From: Acidobacteriota bacterium
Lineage (GTDB): Bacteria > Actinomycetota > Acidimicrobiia > Acidimicrobiales > RAAP-2
Length of the DNA: 32,329 bases
NCBI GenBank assembly: GCA_028873575.1
Contig: JAGWHY010000016.1
Coordinates: 1-32,329 of the forward strand
Reading direction: 5' to 3'
The translations under genes and the position numbers were made by a program. How positions within the stretch are numbered: the first letter of the stretch is position 1; each line of letters starts with the position of its first letter. Below the pieces are notes generated by a model. The model was not told the origin of the DNA, did not search any database, and saw nothing but the letters and a program-made list of their open reading frames with translations. Of this stretch, positions 26,505 through 32,329 are shown piece by piece.

Positions 26505-27703
26505 TGCGCGTCGCCGTCACGCCGTCGGGACCCGTCCAGGGCTACCGCGTTGCCGTCACGGGTCTCGGGGCACTGACCTGCGCCGGTGTTGGCGTTGACG
26601 CGCTGTGGGACGCGCTTCGTCGCCCCGTCGCGCCGTCGAGTGCCCGTGTGCCCGACTTTGACGCCTCGCACTTGGGGGGGCCTAAGGAACTGCGACGCTT
26701 TGACCCCTTCACGCTCTACGCGCTGATGGCCGCGGACGAGGCGTGGCGCCAGAGTGGCTTAGCGGGCCCACTGGTGGACGCCGGCTCGATCGTGACGACG
26801 GGCATCGGAGGTCTGCAGACCATTTTGGAGCAGGTGCGCGTACTCAACGACAAGGGTCCGGACCGCGTGTCGCCGTTCATGGTGCCCATGATGATGCCCA
26901 ACGCCGCGACGGCCGCCGTGTCAATGCGCTTTGGACTCGGCGGACCTTGCGAGACCGTGACCACGGCGTGTGCCGCGGGTACCCACGCGATTGGCAACGC
27001 GGCGCGACTGGTCGCGACCGGTCGCTGCAACGTCGTACTCGCGGGCGGTGCCGAAGCCGTAATGACCGAGATCGCCATTGCCGGATTTCGCAACATGACC
27101 GCGCTTTCGTCAACGGATCTCTCTCGCCCCTTCGACGTGGCCCGCGACGGCTTCGTGATGGGCGAAGGCGCTGGCGTGCTCGTCCTCGAGGAGTGGGAGC
27201 ACGCGAAAGCGCGGGGCGCCACGATTTTGGCCGAGGTCGTTGGCGCCGCGTCGACCGCCGACGCGCACCACATCACGGCGCCCGACCCCGACGGGCACGG
27301 CGCCATTCGCTGCATGCGCCTGGCGCTCGAGGACGCCGAACTCGACGTCAGCGACGTCTCGCACATCAACGCGCACGGCACGTCCACTCCACTCAATGAT
27401 CTCGCCGAGTCGGTCGCGGTGCGCAAGCTCTTTGGTGAGCACGCGCCACCCGTCACTTCGATCAAGGGTCACCTCGGTCACTCTTTAGCGGCGGCCGGCG
27501 CCCTGGAGGGCGTCGCCTCCGTCCTCACCCTGCAGCACCAAGAGATCCCCCCAACGGCCGGCACGACGGAGGTCGATCCCGAGGTCGGTCTCGACGTGGT
27601 CGTGGGCGCACCGCGCGCGGCGTCCGTTGACGTGGTGCTGTCCAACTCTTTTGGCTTCGGCGGCCACAACGGCAGCGTCGTGTTCCGCCGAGCCGTCGCC
27701 TAG
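26504..27703 (+). CDS. fabF: 3-oxoacyl-ACP synthase II
   Basis: The condensing enzyme of fatty acid elongation, 399 residues. The thiolase-fold triad is visible: C156 in TTACAAGTHAIG, H291 in INAHGTSTPLND and H326 in KGHLGHSLAAAGA, with K321 in the same loop. The GTG at 26504 shares its G with the acpP TAG stop; the N-terminus has about ten extra residues before the usual RVAVTGLGALT. No fabH or fabI/fabZ lies here, so initiation, dehydration and enoyl reduction must be encoded elsewhere. Confidence 0.94.
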   Translation: MRVAVTPSGPVQGYRVAVTGLGALTCAGVGVDALWDALRRPVAPSSARVPDFDASHLGGPKELRRFDPFTLYALMAADEAWRQSGLAGPLVDAGSIVTTGIGGLQTILEQVRVLNDKGPDRVSPFMVPMMMPNAATAAVSMRFGLGGPCETVTTACAAGTHAIGNAARLVATGRCNVVLAGGAEAVMTEIAIAGFRNMTALSSTDLSRPFDVARDGFVMGEGAGVLVLEEWEHAKARGATILAEVVGAASTADAHHITAPDPDGHGAIRCMRLALEDAELDVSDVSHINAHGTSTPLNDLAESVAVRKLFGEHAPPVTSIKGHLGHSLAAAGALEGVASVLTLQHQEIPPTAGTTEVDPEVGLDVVVGAPRAASVDVVLSNSFGFGGHNGSVVFRRAVA

Positions 27704-27735
27704 ACCGCGCCGCGCGTCGCTGACGACGAGGACTC

Positions 27736-28548
27736 GTGCGCCACGGTCTTTTTCTTCCGCCCTTTGACGAACTCGCCGACCCCCACCGACTCGTCGAACT
27801 CGCGGTGCTGGCCGAGTCGTCGGGTTGGGATGGATTCTTTCTCTGGGATCACCTGACGTACCCCGCGCCGGTTTCGGCCATTCTCGACCCGTACGTGTGC
27901 CTCAGCGCCGTCGCGACGGCGACGTCTCGAATGGCAATTGGCCCAATGATCACGCCACTCACCAAGCGCACCCTCGCCGTCGTGGCGCGCCAGGCGCTGG
28001 CGCTCGACGCGTTGAGCCACGGTCGCCTCATCATGGGCTTTGGTCTCGGCGATGATCCCCCGCTCGGTGAGCGCGACCAGCCACTCCACGTGCTCAACGG
28101 CGTTGAGCGTGGCCGCGCGCTTAGCGAAGCGGTCGCGCTCTTTCGCGATCTCCTGCGTGGCGACGCGCGGGCGCACGACGGTGAGTACTACCAGGTGCCC
28201 GCGCGGACCTTCGTCGGTGGTGGGACGAGGTCAAGAGACGTCCCGATTTGGCTCGGCGCGCGCTGGCCACATCAGGCGCCCCTGCGTCGCGCCGCCGCGT
28301 ATGACGGTGCGTTCGAAATCTTTCTCGACGGTCCCGAGAACGTCGCCGAGGTTCGCTCAACGCTGCAGACGGCGGGAGCAAATCTCGAGCACTTCGACGT
28401 GGTCGTCTGGTCGGGCGCGATTGACGCGCTCGACGCGGCGCGGTGGTCCGCCCAGGGCGTCACCTGGCTGCTCCGGGGCGCCGGCCCGTTCAACATGCGC
28501 TTTGAAGAGATTCGTGACCAGATTGCCGCCGGTCCGCGCCGAGAGTAG
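27736..28548 (+). CDS. LLM-class (luciferase-like) flavin-dependent oxidoreductase
   Basis: A 270-residue TIM-barrel protein of the bacterial luciferase-like/F420 family. It starts RHGLFLPPFDELADP, followed by AESSGWDGFFLWDHL, an alpha/beta pattern with 'LSHGRLIMGFGLGDDP' and 'VPIWLGARWP'. Relatives use FMN or F420; which one and what substrate cannot be read from sequence. The GTG at 27736 has GAGGA 4 nt upstream, 32 nt after fabF. It converges with the next gene with no intervening base. Confidence 0.82.
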   Translation: MRHGLFLPPFDELADPHRLVELAVLAESSGWDGFFLWDHLTYPAPVSAILDPYVCLSAVATATSRMAIGPMITPLTKRTLAVVARQALALDALSHGRLIMGFGLGDDPPLGERDQPLHVLNGVERGRALSEAVALFRDLLRGDARAHDGEYYQVPARTFVGGGTRSRDVPIWLGARWPHQAPLRRAAAYDGAFEIFLDGPENVAEVRSTLQTAGANLEHFDVVVWSGAIDALDAARWSAQGVTWLLRGAGPFNMRFEEIRDQIAAGPRRE

Positions 28549-29199
28549 CTAAAGTCCCCACTCGTTAAAGTCCCGCTCGACACGCGCGTGCTCGAACGCC
28601 CAGCGCGCGTTCGCGATGAACTCCCCCAGTCGCACGGGATCTTTGACGCCCGGTCGCTGCTCGACCGCTGATCGCGCCTCGACGCCAAAGACGGGGAAGT
28701 TCTGGACGACGTCGACCACGTTCGTCGGATCGAGTCCGCCCGAGGCGACCACCGGTCGACGAGCGTCGGAGGTGCGCAGGGTGTCGAGCGCCGCGTTCAG
28801 CGCGAAATGATCGTCGTCCTCGGGCACGACGAGGTAGTCGGCGTCTTCTGGTCCGCGACCCTCGACGCCGATTCGACGAAAAACTGTGTTGACGCGTTCA
28901 CGAACGTAGGCCAACTGTGAACCCGCCCACGCTCCCTCGAGTTGCACGGCACTAAGCCCCAAGGTGTTGGAGATTTCGACGACCCGTTGAGGCATTTCGT
29001 TACGAAACGACCCAACGCTGAGCGCCCCCTGCGGGAGTCGGCGAATGATGTCGTGCGCGTTGGTGGCGCTGATCTGACGCGGCGAGACGCCAAAATCGAA
29101 GCCCACGGCGTTCGCGCCGAGGCCAATCGCGAACAAGGCGTCCTCCTCGGAGGTCACGCCGGCGATTTTGATGAAGAGGCCCTCGACGTTTAGACGCAC
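28549..29199 (-). CDS. TrpF-fold protein lacking catalytic residues (phosphoribosylanthranilate isomerase-like)
   Basis: A 216-residue (beta/alpha)8 protein aligned by eye with TrpF: KIAGVT, GANAVGFDFGVSPRQIS, AVQLEG, ASGGLDPTNV and AVEQRPGVKDP. The catalytic Cys of KICG is Ala (A13), the QLHG His is Glu, the general-acid Asp and its following Gly-rich loop are absent (replaced by VVPEDDDHF), and SSGVE is RSAVE. Isomerase activity is therefore unlikely, and a new or structural role is possible. The GTG at 29199 has AGGAGG 4 nt upstream. The YgfZ-like gene lies 40 nt upstream on the same strand, so they are probably co-transcribed. I would not call it trpF. Confidence 0.75.
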   Translation of the reverse strand: MRLNVEGLFIKIAGVTSEEDALFAIGLGANAVGFDFGVSPRQISATNAHDIIRRLPQGALSVGSFRNEMPQRVVEISNTLGLSAVQLEGAWAGSQLAYVRERVNTVFRRIGVEGRGPEDADYLVVPEDDDHFALNAALDTLRTSDARRPVVASGGLDPTNVVDVVQNFPVFGVEARSAVEQRPGVKDPVRLGEFIANARWAFEHARVERDFNEWGL

Positions 29200-29239
29200 A
29201 CATCCTCCTGGTAACCAGGTTAGGTCCGCCGACGCGACG

Positions 29240-29929
29240 CTAGGAAAGCGCCACCACGCTCACGGGTCCCAGGTCGTCGCGCGTCAGGAGTGTCCGGTGC
29301 GCCACGCCAAAGCCGCGCACGCCGGCCGGCGTCGCGACGATGGACGTGACGCCTTGGGGACCGGCAGGCCCCGACGAGTGCAGACACGCGTCGACCGCCT
29401 CGACACTCGGACCGTCAAAGGTCACGACGCGCCAGGGAACGCTCGCGCCGCGCGCGTCGAGTCGACCCACGAGCTCTTGTCCAGTAAAACAGCCCTTCGT
29501 GAACGAAATCGTTTGATCAACGAAGGTTTGCCCGTAGCAGTGGGGGCTCAGTTGTCGGGCGAGTTCGCCGTACCCCGGCCAGCGCGCCTGGAGACGTTCC
29601 TCGACGGACGCAAATGGTCCCGCGACGACCCCGCCCGCGTCGAGCGTGCACGCCGTGCGCAGAAGAAAGCGACGGAGACGCGCCAGTACCGGGTCGACGA
29701 GCAGGCTCGGCAGCGTCAACACGAATCCTTCGTCGTCGCGCGCCACCACGACGCTCGACAGAACCGACGAGTCGGGCGCGAGCACGAGCGACCAGCGCGT
29801 CGACGTCGCGAGGTCGCTCACGTCTTGGCTGAGCTGACCCTGGAGAAAGCTCTCCGCCTCGGAGCCCGCGACGACGATGGTAGACCAGGACTCCGTTGAG
29901 AAATCCACGGGGGCGTAAGAAGTGGTCAC
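29240..29929 (-). CDS. ygfZ: YgfZ/GcvT-like folate-binding protein
   Basis: A 229-residue member of the aminomethyltransferase-fold YgfZ group, which supports iron-sulfur cluster enzymes in E. coli using folate. The diagnostic motif KGCFTGQE is present with C147; the N-terminal FLQGQLSQDV and 'GRLDARGASVPWR' also fit. It is shorter than E. coli YgfZ (about 326), as are many actinobacterial forms. The GTG at 29929 lies 8 nt after a minus-strand TAGCGT box. It is transcribed with the TrpF-like gene. Confidence 0.88.
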   Translation of the reverse strand: MTTSYAPVDFSTESWSTIVVAGSEAESFLQGQLSQDVSDLATSTRWSLVLAPDSSVLSSVVVARDDEGFVLTLPSLLVDPVLARLRRFLLRTACTLDAGGVVAGPFASVEERLQARWPGYGELARQLSPHCYGQTFVDQTISFTKGCFTGQELVGRLDARGASVPWRVVTFDGPSVEAVDACLHSSGPAGPQGVTSIVATPAGVRGFGVAHRTLLTRDDLGPVSVVALS

Positions 29930-29936
29930 GAACAGT

Positions 29937-29943
29937 TACGCTA
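29937..29943. promoter_or_regulatory. Symmetrical TACGCTA box, candidate bidirectional promoter
   Basis: TACGCT on the plus strand (29937-29942) and TAGCGT on the minus strand (29943-29938) are overlapping TANNNT boxes. The minus box is 8 nt from the ygfZ GTG; the plus box leaves a 39-nt stretch with an AAAGGGAG ribosome-binding site before the small gene at 29982. One site could open DNA for both directions. Confidence 0.4.
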
Positions 29944-29981
29944 GGCGCGGTCGCGCACACCTCGCACGGGCAAAGGGAGAC

Positions 29982-30179
29982 ATGAGCCTCGAATCAGAGT
30001 TAAACACCATCAACTCGTCGATGAGTGATCTCTCGCGTCGCATCACCGCCTTAGTCGAGTCGGAGGGTGATCACCTGCCGGCCGAGGTGTACACCGAGCT
30101 CGTGTCCGCCGAGCGCACGGTCGGCGCGTTGACGCGGCGGCTCACGCGCGTGGCCAGTCGTCTGAAGGGCCACCACTAG
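29982..30179 (+). CDS. Small helical protein, function unknown
   Basis: A 65-residue protein beginning MSLESELNTINSSMSDLSRR, predicted to form two amphipathic helices split by a Pro-containing turn (HLPAEV). The C-terminus is basic (RRLTRVASRLKGHH). No Cys, signal or membrane segment. I chose the ATG at 29982 for its AAAGGGAG five nt upstream. It lies 9 nt before mshD on the same strand. No family recognised; the good ribosome-binding site and codon pattern argue that it is expressed. Confidence 0.65.
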   Translation: MSLESELNTINSSMSDLSRRITALVESEGDHLPAEVYTELVSAERTVGALTRRLTRVASRLKGHH

Positions 30180-30188
30180 GCTCGCGAC
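30177..30188 (+). promoter_or_regulatory. Candidate -10 box giving a leaderless mshD mRNA
   Basis: TAGGCT at 30177-30182 (its TAG is the stop of the small gene) is followed by 6 nt and the mshD ATG. There is no Shine-Dalgarno at normal spacing, so a leaderless transcript or coupling from the small gene are the two options. Confidence 0.35.
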
Positions 30189-31031
30189 ATGAGTCTTTCG
30201 TGGCAACAACGCTCGGTGTTGTCGCCCGACGAGCGGCTCGCCGTTCTGGATTTCATGAATCGTCTGGAAACGCGCCTTGGCCGCGAGGCCATTGACGAGG
30301 CTCGTCGACGCACGGTCGTCCACGGATGGCGAGGCGAACACTGGTTGCGTCTCGACGGCGAACACGTTCTCGACTACGCCCTGGTCACCGGCGAACAAGA
30401 GGCGTCCGTCGAAATGGTGGGCGGTGGATTCGACGCTGCGCTGCTCAGCGAGCTCTTGCGTCGTCACGCCACGGTCGACTGGTGGACGAGGGGCGCCGGG
30501 AGCCCCGACTTCGACGGTGGCGAGGTTATTCGACTCCTTCAGCTGCTGAGGGTTGAGTTACCCGTGCCCGTCCAACCCGTTCCGCCCGGGGCGCACCTAC
30601 GCCAATTCGAGCCCACTCGTGACGCGGACTCGTGGTTGGCTCAGAACAACGCGGCCTTCGCCGACCACCCCGAACAAGGGGCGTGGACCTTGCGTGACCT
30701 CACCGATCGGACGCTGGAACCTTGGTTCGATCCCTCGGGATTTTTGCTGCTCGACGTCGACGGCGTACTCGCCGCCTCGTGCTGGACCAAGGTGCACGAA
30801 CTGCACCCCGATCGCTTTGGCGAGATCTACGTCATCTCGGTCGACCCCGCCTTTCAGGGACGTGGTCTCGGGCGCGTCATGGTCACCCAGGGACTCGACA
30901 CGCTTCGACGAAAGGGCGTCAGCGAGGCGGTCCTCTTCGTCGACGACTCCAACGAGTCGGCGAAGAAGCTCTACGGATCGCTCGGTTTCACGCTGCAACG
31001 CGAGGATCACCTCGTGCGCTTTTACGCCTAG
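30189..31031 (+). CDS. mshD: Mycothiol synthase, tandem GNAT acetyltransferase
   Basis: The final enzyme of mycothiol synthesis, acetylating Cys-GlcN-Ins. The 280-residue protein has two GNAT domains. The N-terminal one (1-130) is degenerate. The C-terminal one has the acetyl-CoA motif VDPAFQGRGLGRVMV and 'DDSNESAKKLYGSLGF'. MshD-specific segments are NNAAFADHPEQGAWTLRDL and GEIYVISVDP. Mycothiol is restricted to actinobacteria, so this is a strong lineage marker. Its stop overlaps the opposing transporter gene by 4 nt. Confidence 0.92.
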   Translation: MSLSWQQRSVLSPDERLAVLDFMNRLETRLGREAIDEARRRTVVHGWRGEHWLRLDGEHVLDYALVTGEQEASVEMVGGGFDAALLSELLRRHATVDWWTRGAGSPDFDGGEVIRLLQLLRVELPVPVQPVPPGAHLRQFEPTRDADSWLAQNNAAFADHPEQGAWTLRDLTDRTLEPWFDPSGFLLLDVDGVLAASCWTKVHELHPDRFGEIYVISVDPAFQGRGLGRVMVTQGLDTLRRKGVSEAVLFVDDSNESAKKLYGSLGFTLQREDHLVRFYA

Positions 31032-31738
31032 GCGACGGTACCCACGCCGACGAGGTGGCCAATGCCAAACGTCACGGCGGCCGACGCCGCGGTGACGAGC
31101 AGTTGACGAATCGCCCACTTCGCCACGCCTCGGCGGGTGTACCAACCCACCCCGCCACCCACAGCCAAAGAGGCGACGCCGCCCAGGAGGAGGGACCACC
31201 AGATCTCGTTACCCGAATTGGTCAATAGCCACGGAACGAGCGGGACGAACGCGCCGAGGGCAAAAAACAGAAAAGACGACGACGACGCCTTCCACGGCGA
31301 ACCCGTCGCCGCCGTGTCCACGCCGAGTTCCTCGCGCGCGTGCGTGCGCAACGCCAAGTCGGGATCACGCATCAGGTCCGTCGAAAGTCGATCGGCGAGA
31401 TCCTTTTCGATACCCCGAGCGACGAAGAGATCACGCAGTTCCTTTTGCTCGGCAGCCGGATAATCGGCGATCGCGCGTCGTTCGACGTCAATCTCGTACT
31501 CGAACATCTCCTTTTGAGCACGCATCGAGAGATACTCACCGCTGCCCATCGAAAACGCCCCGGCGACGAGGCCGGCGAGACCGGCCAAACGCACCACACT
31601 GTGGCCGGGATTCGCGCCAGCGAAACCGAGCATGAGTGAGATGTTGGTGACCAGACCATCCGAAAGTCCAAAGAGCGAGGCGCGAAAGCCACCGTCACTT
31701 AGTTGGCGGTGATGTTCATCTTGGGCCTTCGCGTTCAC
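31028..31738 (-). CDS. VIT1/CCC1-family iron/manganese transporter
   Basis: A 236-residue integral membrane protein. It starts with a His-containing cytoplasmic part, then RASLFGLSDGLVTNISLMLG (helix 1), a Gly/Ala-rich helix ending in FSMGSGEYLSMRAQ, a long charged cytoplasmic Glu-rich metal-binding domain (about 85-155), and three C-terminal helices. Relatives move Fe2+ or Mn2+ out of the cytoplasm. I chose the GTG at 31738: it directly follows a TAGGAT box (7 nt) and also has AGGA, whereas the longer frame to 31813 overlaps the divergent gene start. Confidence 0.85.
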   Translation of the reverse strand: MNAKAQDEHHRQLSDGGFRASLFGLSDGLVTNISLMLGFAGANPGHSVVRLAGLAGLVAGAFSMGSGEYLSMRAQKEMFEYEIDVERRAIADYPAAEQKELRDLFVARGIEKDLADRLSTDLMRDPDLALRTHAREELGVDTAATGSPWKASSSSFLFFALGAFVPLVPWLLTNSGNEIWWSLLLGGVASLAVGGGVGWYTRRGVAKWAIRQLLVTAASAAVTFGIGHLVGVGTVA

Positions 31739-31751
31739 GGTTTTTATCCTA
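31739..31751. promoter_or_regulatory. Symmetrical TATCCTA box between divergent genes
   Basis: TATCCT on the plus strand (31745-31750) and TAGGAT on the minus strand (31751-31746) overlap as a TANNNTA box. The minus box lies 7 nt from the transporter GTG, giving a possible leaderless start. On the plus strand a further TAGTGT at 31784-31789 is an equal candidate for the hydratase gene. Confidence 0.4.
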
Positions 31752-31805
31752 GGGGCGTTCGACTCACTATCGCGGCGTGACAGTAGTGTTTTCACGGAGG
31801 TGCAC

Positions 31806-32261
31806 ATGACCACGCACGTAAACGGCTTCGACGAACTTCGCGCCCTCGTGGGCGAACATTTGGGCTACTCGGACTACCTCGAGGTCACTCAAGAACAGGT
31901 CAATCTCTTCGCCGACGCGACCGGCGACCATCAGTGGATTCACGTCGACCCCGAGCGCGCCGCGAAAGGACCTTTCGGCGGCCCAATCGCGCACGGCTAC
32001 CTCACGCTCTCCTTGGTGCCCGTGTTGCTCGGCGGCGTCTTGAAGGTCGACGGCGTGGCGATGGGCGTCAATTACGGAACGAACAAAGTTCGCTTCACCT
32101 CACCAGTCCCGGTCGGCTCCTCCATTCGCGCCGGCGCGACGCTAGCGAGCGTTGAAGACGTCGCCGGTGGCGTGCAGGTGGCGCTCGACGTGGTCGTCGA
32201 AGTGAAGGACGCGCCCAAGCCCTCGTGCGTCGCTCAAGTCGTCTTTCGCTACTACAGCTGA
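31806..32261 (+). CDS. MaoC-like (R)-specific enoyl-CoA hydratase, HtdZ type
   Basis: A 151-residue single hot-dog-fold hydratase that hydrates trans-2-enoyl-CoA. Catalytic D41 and H46 lie in the motif DATGDHQWIHVDPERA, followed by GPFGGPIAHGYLTLSL and NYGTNKVRFTSPVPVGS. These segments closely resemble mycobacterial HtdZ (Rv0130) from memory. I chose the ATG at 31806, 5 nt after GGAGG; the GTG two codons earlier overlaps that site. It is followed 3 nt later by the next start. Role in fatty acid breakdown or supply of 3-hydroxyacyl-CoA is inferred. Confidence 0.9.
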   Translation: MTTHVNGFDELRALVGEHLGYSDYLEVTQEQVNLFADATGDHQWIHVDPERAAKGPFGGPIAHGYLTLSLVPVLLGGVLKVDGVAMGVNYGTNKVRFTSPVPVGSSIRAGATLASVEDVAGGVQVALDVVVEVKDAPKPSCVAQVVFRYYS

Positions 32262-32264
32262 TTC

Positions 32265-32329
32265 GTGCCGACTCCCCTCCCCCAAGGTGAGGCGAAGACG
32301 CGTCAGGTTCGCGCGATGTTCGACGCGAT
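32265..32329 (+). CDS. menG: Probable demethylmenaquinone methyltransferase, N-terminus only
   Basis: An open frame from a GTG 3 nt after the hydratase stop runs to the window edge, giving 21 residues that end RQVRAMFDA. MenG/UbiE proteins begin with a similar 'V..MFD.IA..YD' segment, so this is a plausible start of that menaquinone-pathway enzyme. There is no clear ribosome-binding site, suggesting coupling. With so few residues the assignment is tentative. Confidence 0.5.
   Translation, partial: MPTPLPQGEAKTRQVRAMFDA

Noticed and set aside
26716-27465. 249-codon open frame opposite fabF
   Set aside because: Antisense to a gene with an intact catalytic triad; Ser/Ala/Thr-rich composition without domain features.
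28549-29199. Plain annotation as functional trpF
   Set aside because: The catalytic Cys and general-acid Asp cannot be found, so a family-level name without the activity is safer.
29168-29899. 243-codon plus-strand frame opposite ygfZ
   Set aside because: Antisense shadow; the minus-strand protein carries the KGCFTGQE motif and good context.

Overview
The window is a gene-dense, high-GC bacterial chromosome segment that reads as an actinobacterium. The evidence is the order pdtaR-like / polA / rpsA / coaE / uvrB, which is known from Mycobacterium; a mycothiol synthase (MshD); an HtdZ-type MaoC hydratase; GTG/TTG starts; and many 1-8 nt gene overlaps. The compactness and the fabD-fabG-acpP-fabF set fit a lean lineage such as Acidimicrobiia, but that placement is inference. 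No phage, transposase, CRISPR array or rRNA was seen, and no intergenic gap exceeds about 250 bp.

Layout. (1) 1-13710, minus strand: a tightly packed run transcribed coaE > uvrB > uvrA > uvrC > rapZ > yvcK > gap > pgk > tpiA > secG > an exported family-5 solute-binding protein that runs off the left edge. It combines nucleotide-excision repair, CoA synthesis, lower glycolysis and secretion. whiA, which usually sits between yvcK and gap, is missing here. (2) 13818-17590, plus strand: a complete dipeptide/oligopeptide ABC transporter core (two permeases, two ATPases) without its own binding protein, lying between coaE and rpsA. (3) 17725-24445, minus strand: a HIT-family hydrolase; rpsA, ending in a strong hairpin terminator; polA; an ANTAR response regulator; a small coiled-coil protein; and a MenC-like enolase-superfamily protein. 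(4) 24473-28548, plus strand: tRNA-Leu(CAA), then fabD-fabG-acpP-fabF (type II fatty acid synthesis) and an LLM-class flavin oxidoreductase. (5) 28549-29929, minus strand: a YgfZ/GcvT-like folate-binding protein followed by a TrpF-fold protein that has lost its catalytic residues. (6) 29982-31031, plus strand: a 65-residue helical protein and mshD. (7) 31028-32329: a VIT1/CCC1-type metal transporter (minus), then an HtdZ-like hydratase and the first codons of a probable menG/ubiE (plus).

Most of the window is ordinary housekeeping sequence, and I found no clear new multi-gene defence or metabolic system. The least expected signals are: the degenerate TrpF-like protein; a recurring TANNNT box 6-8 nt before start codons, suggesting leaderless mRNAs; two symmetrical TANNNTA boxes between divergent genes, suggesting bidirectional promoters; the missing whiA; and the separation of the peptide transporter from a plausible binding protein.
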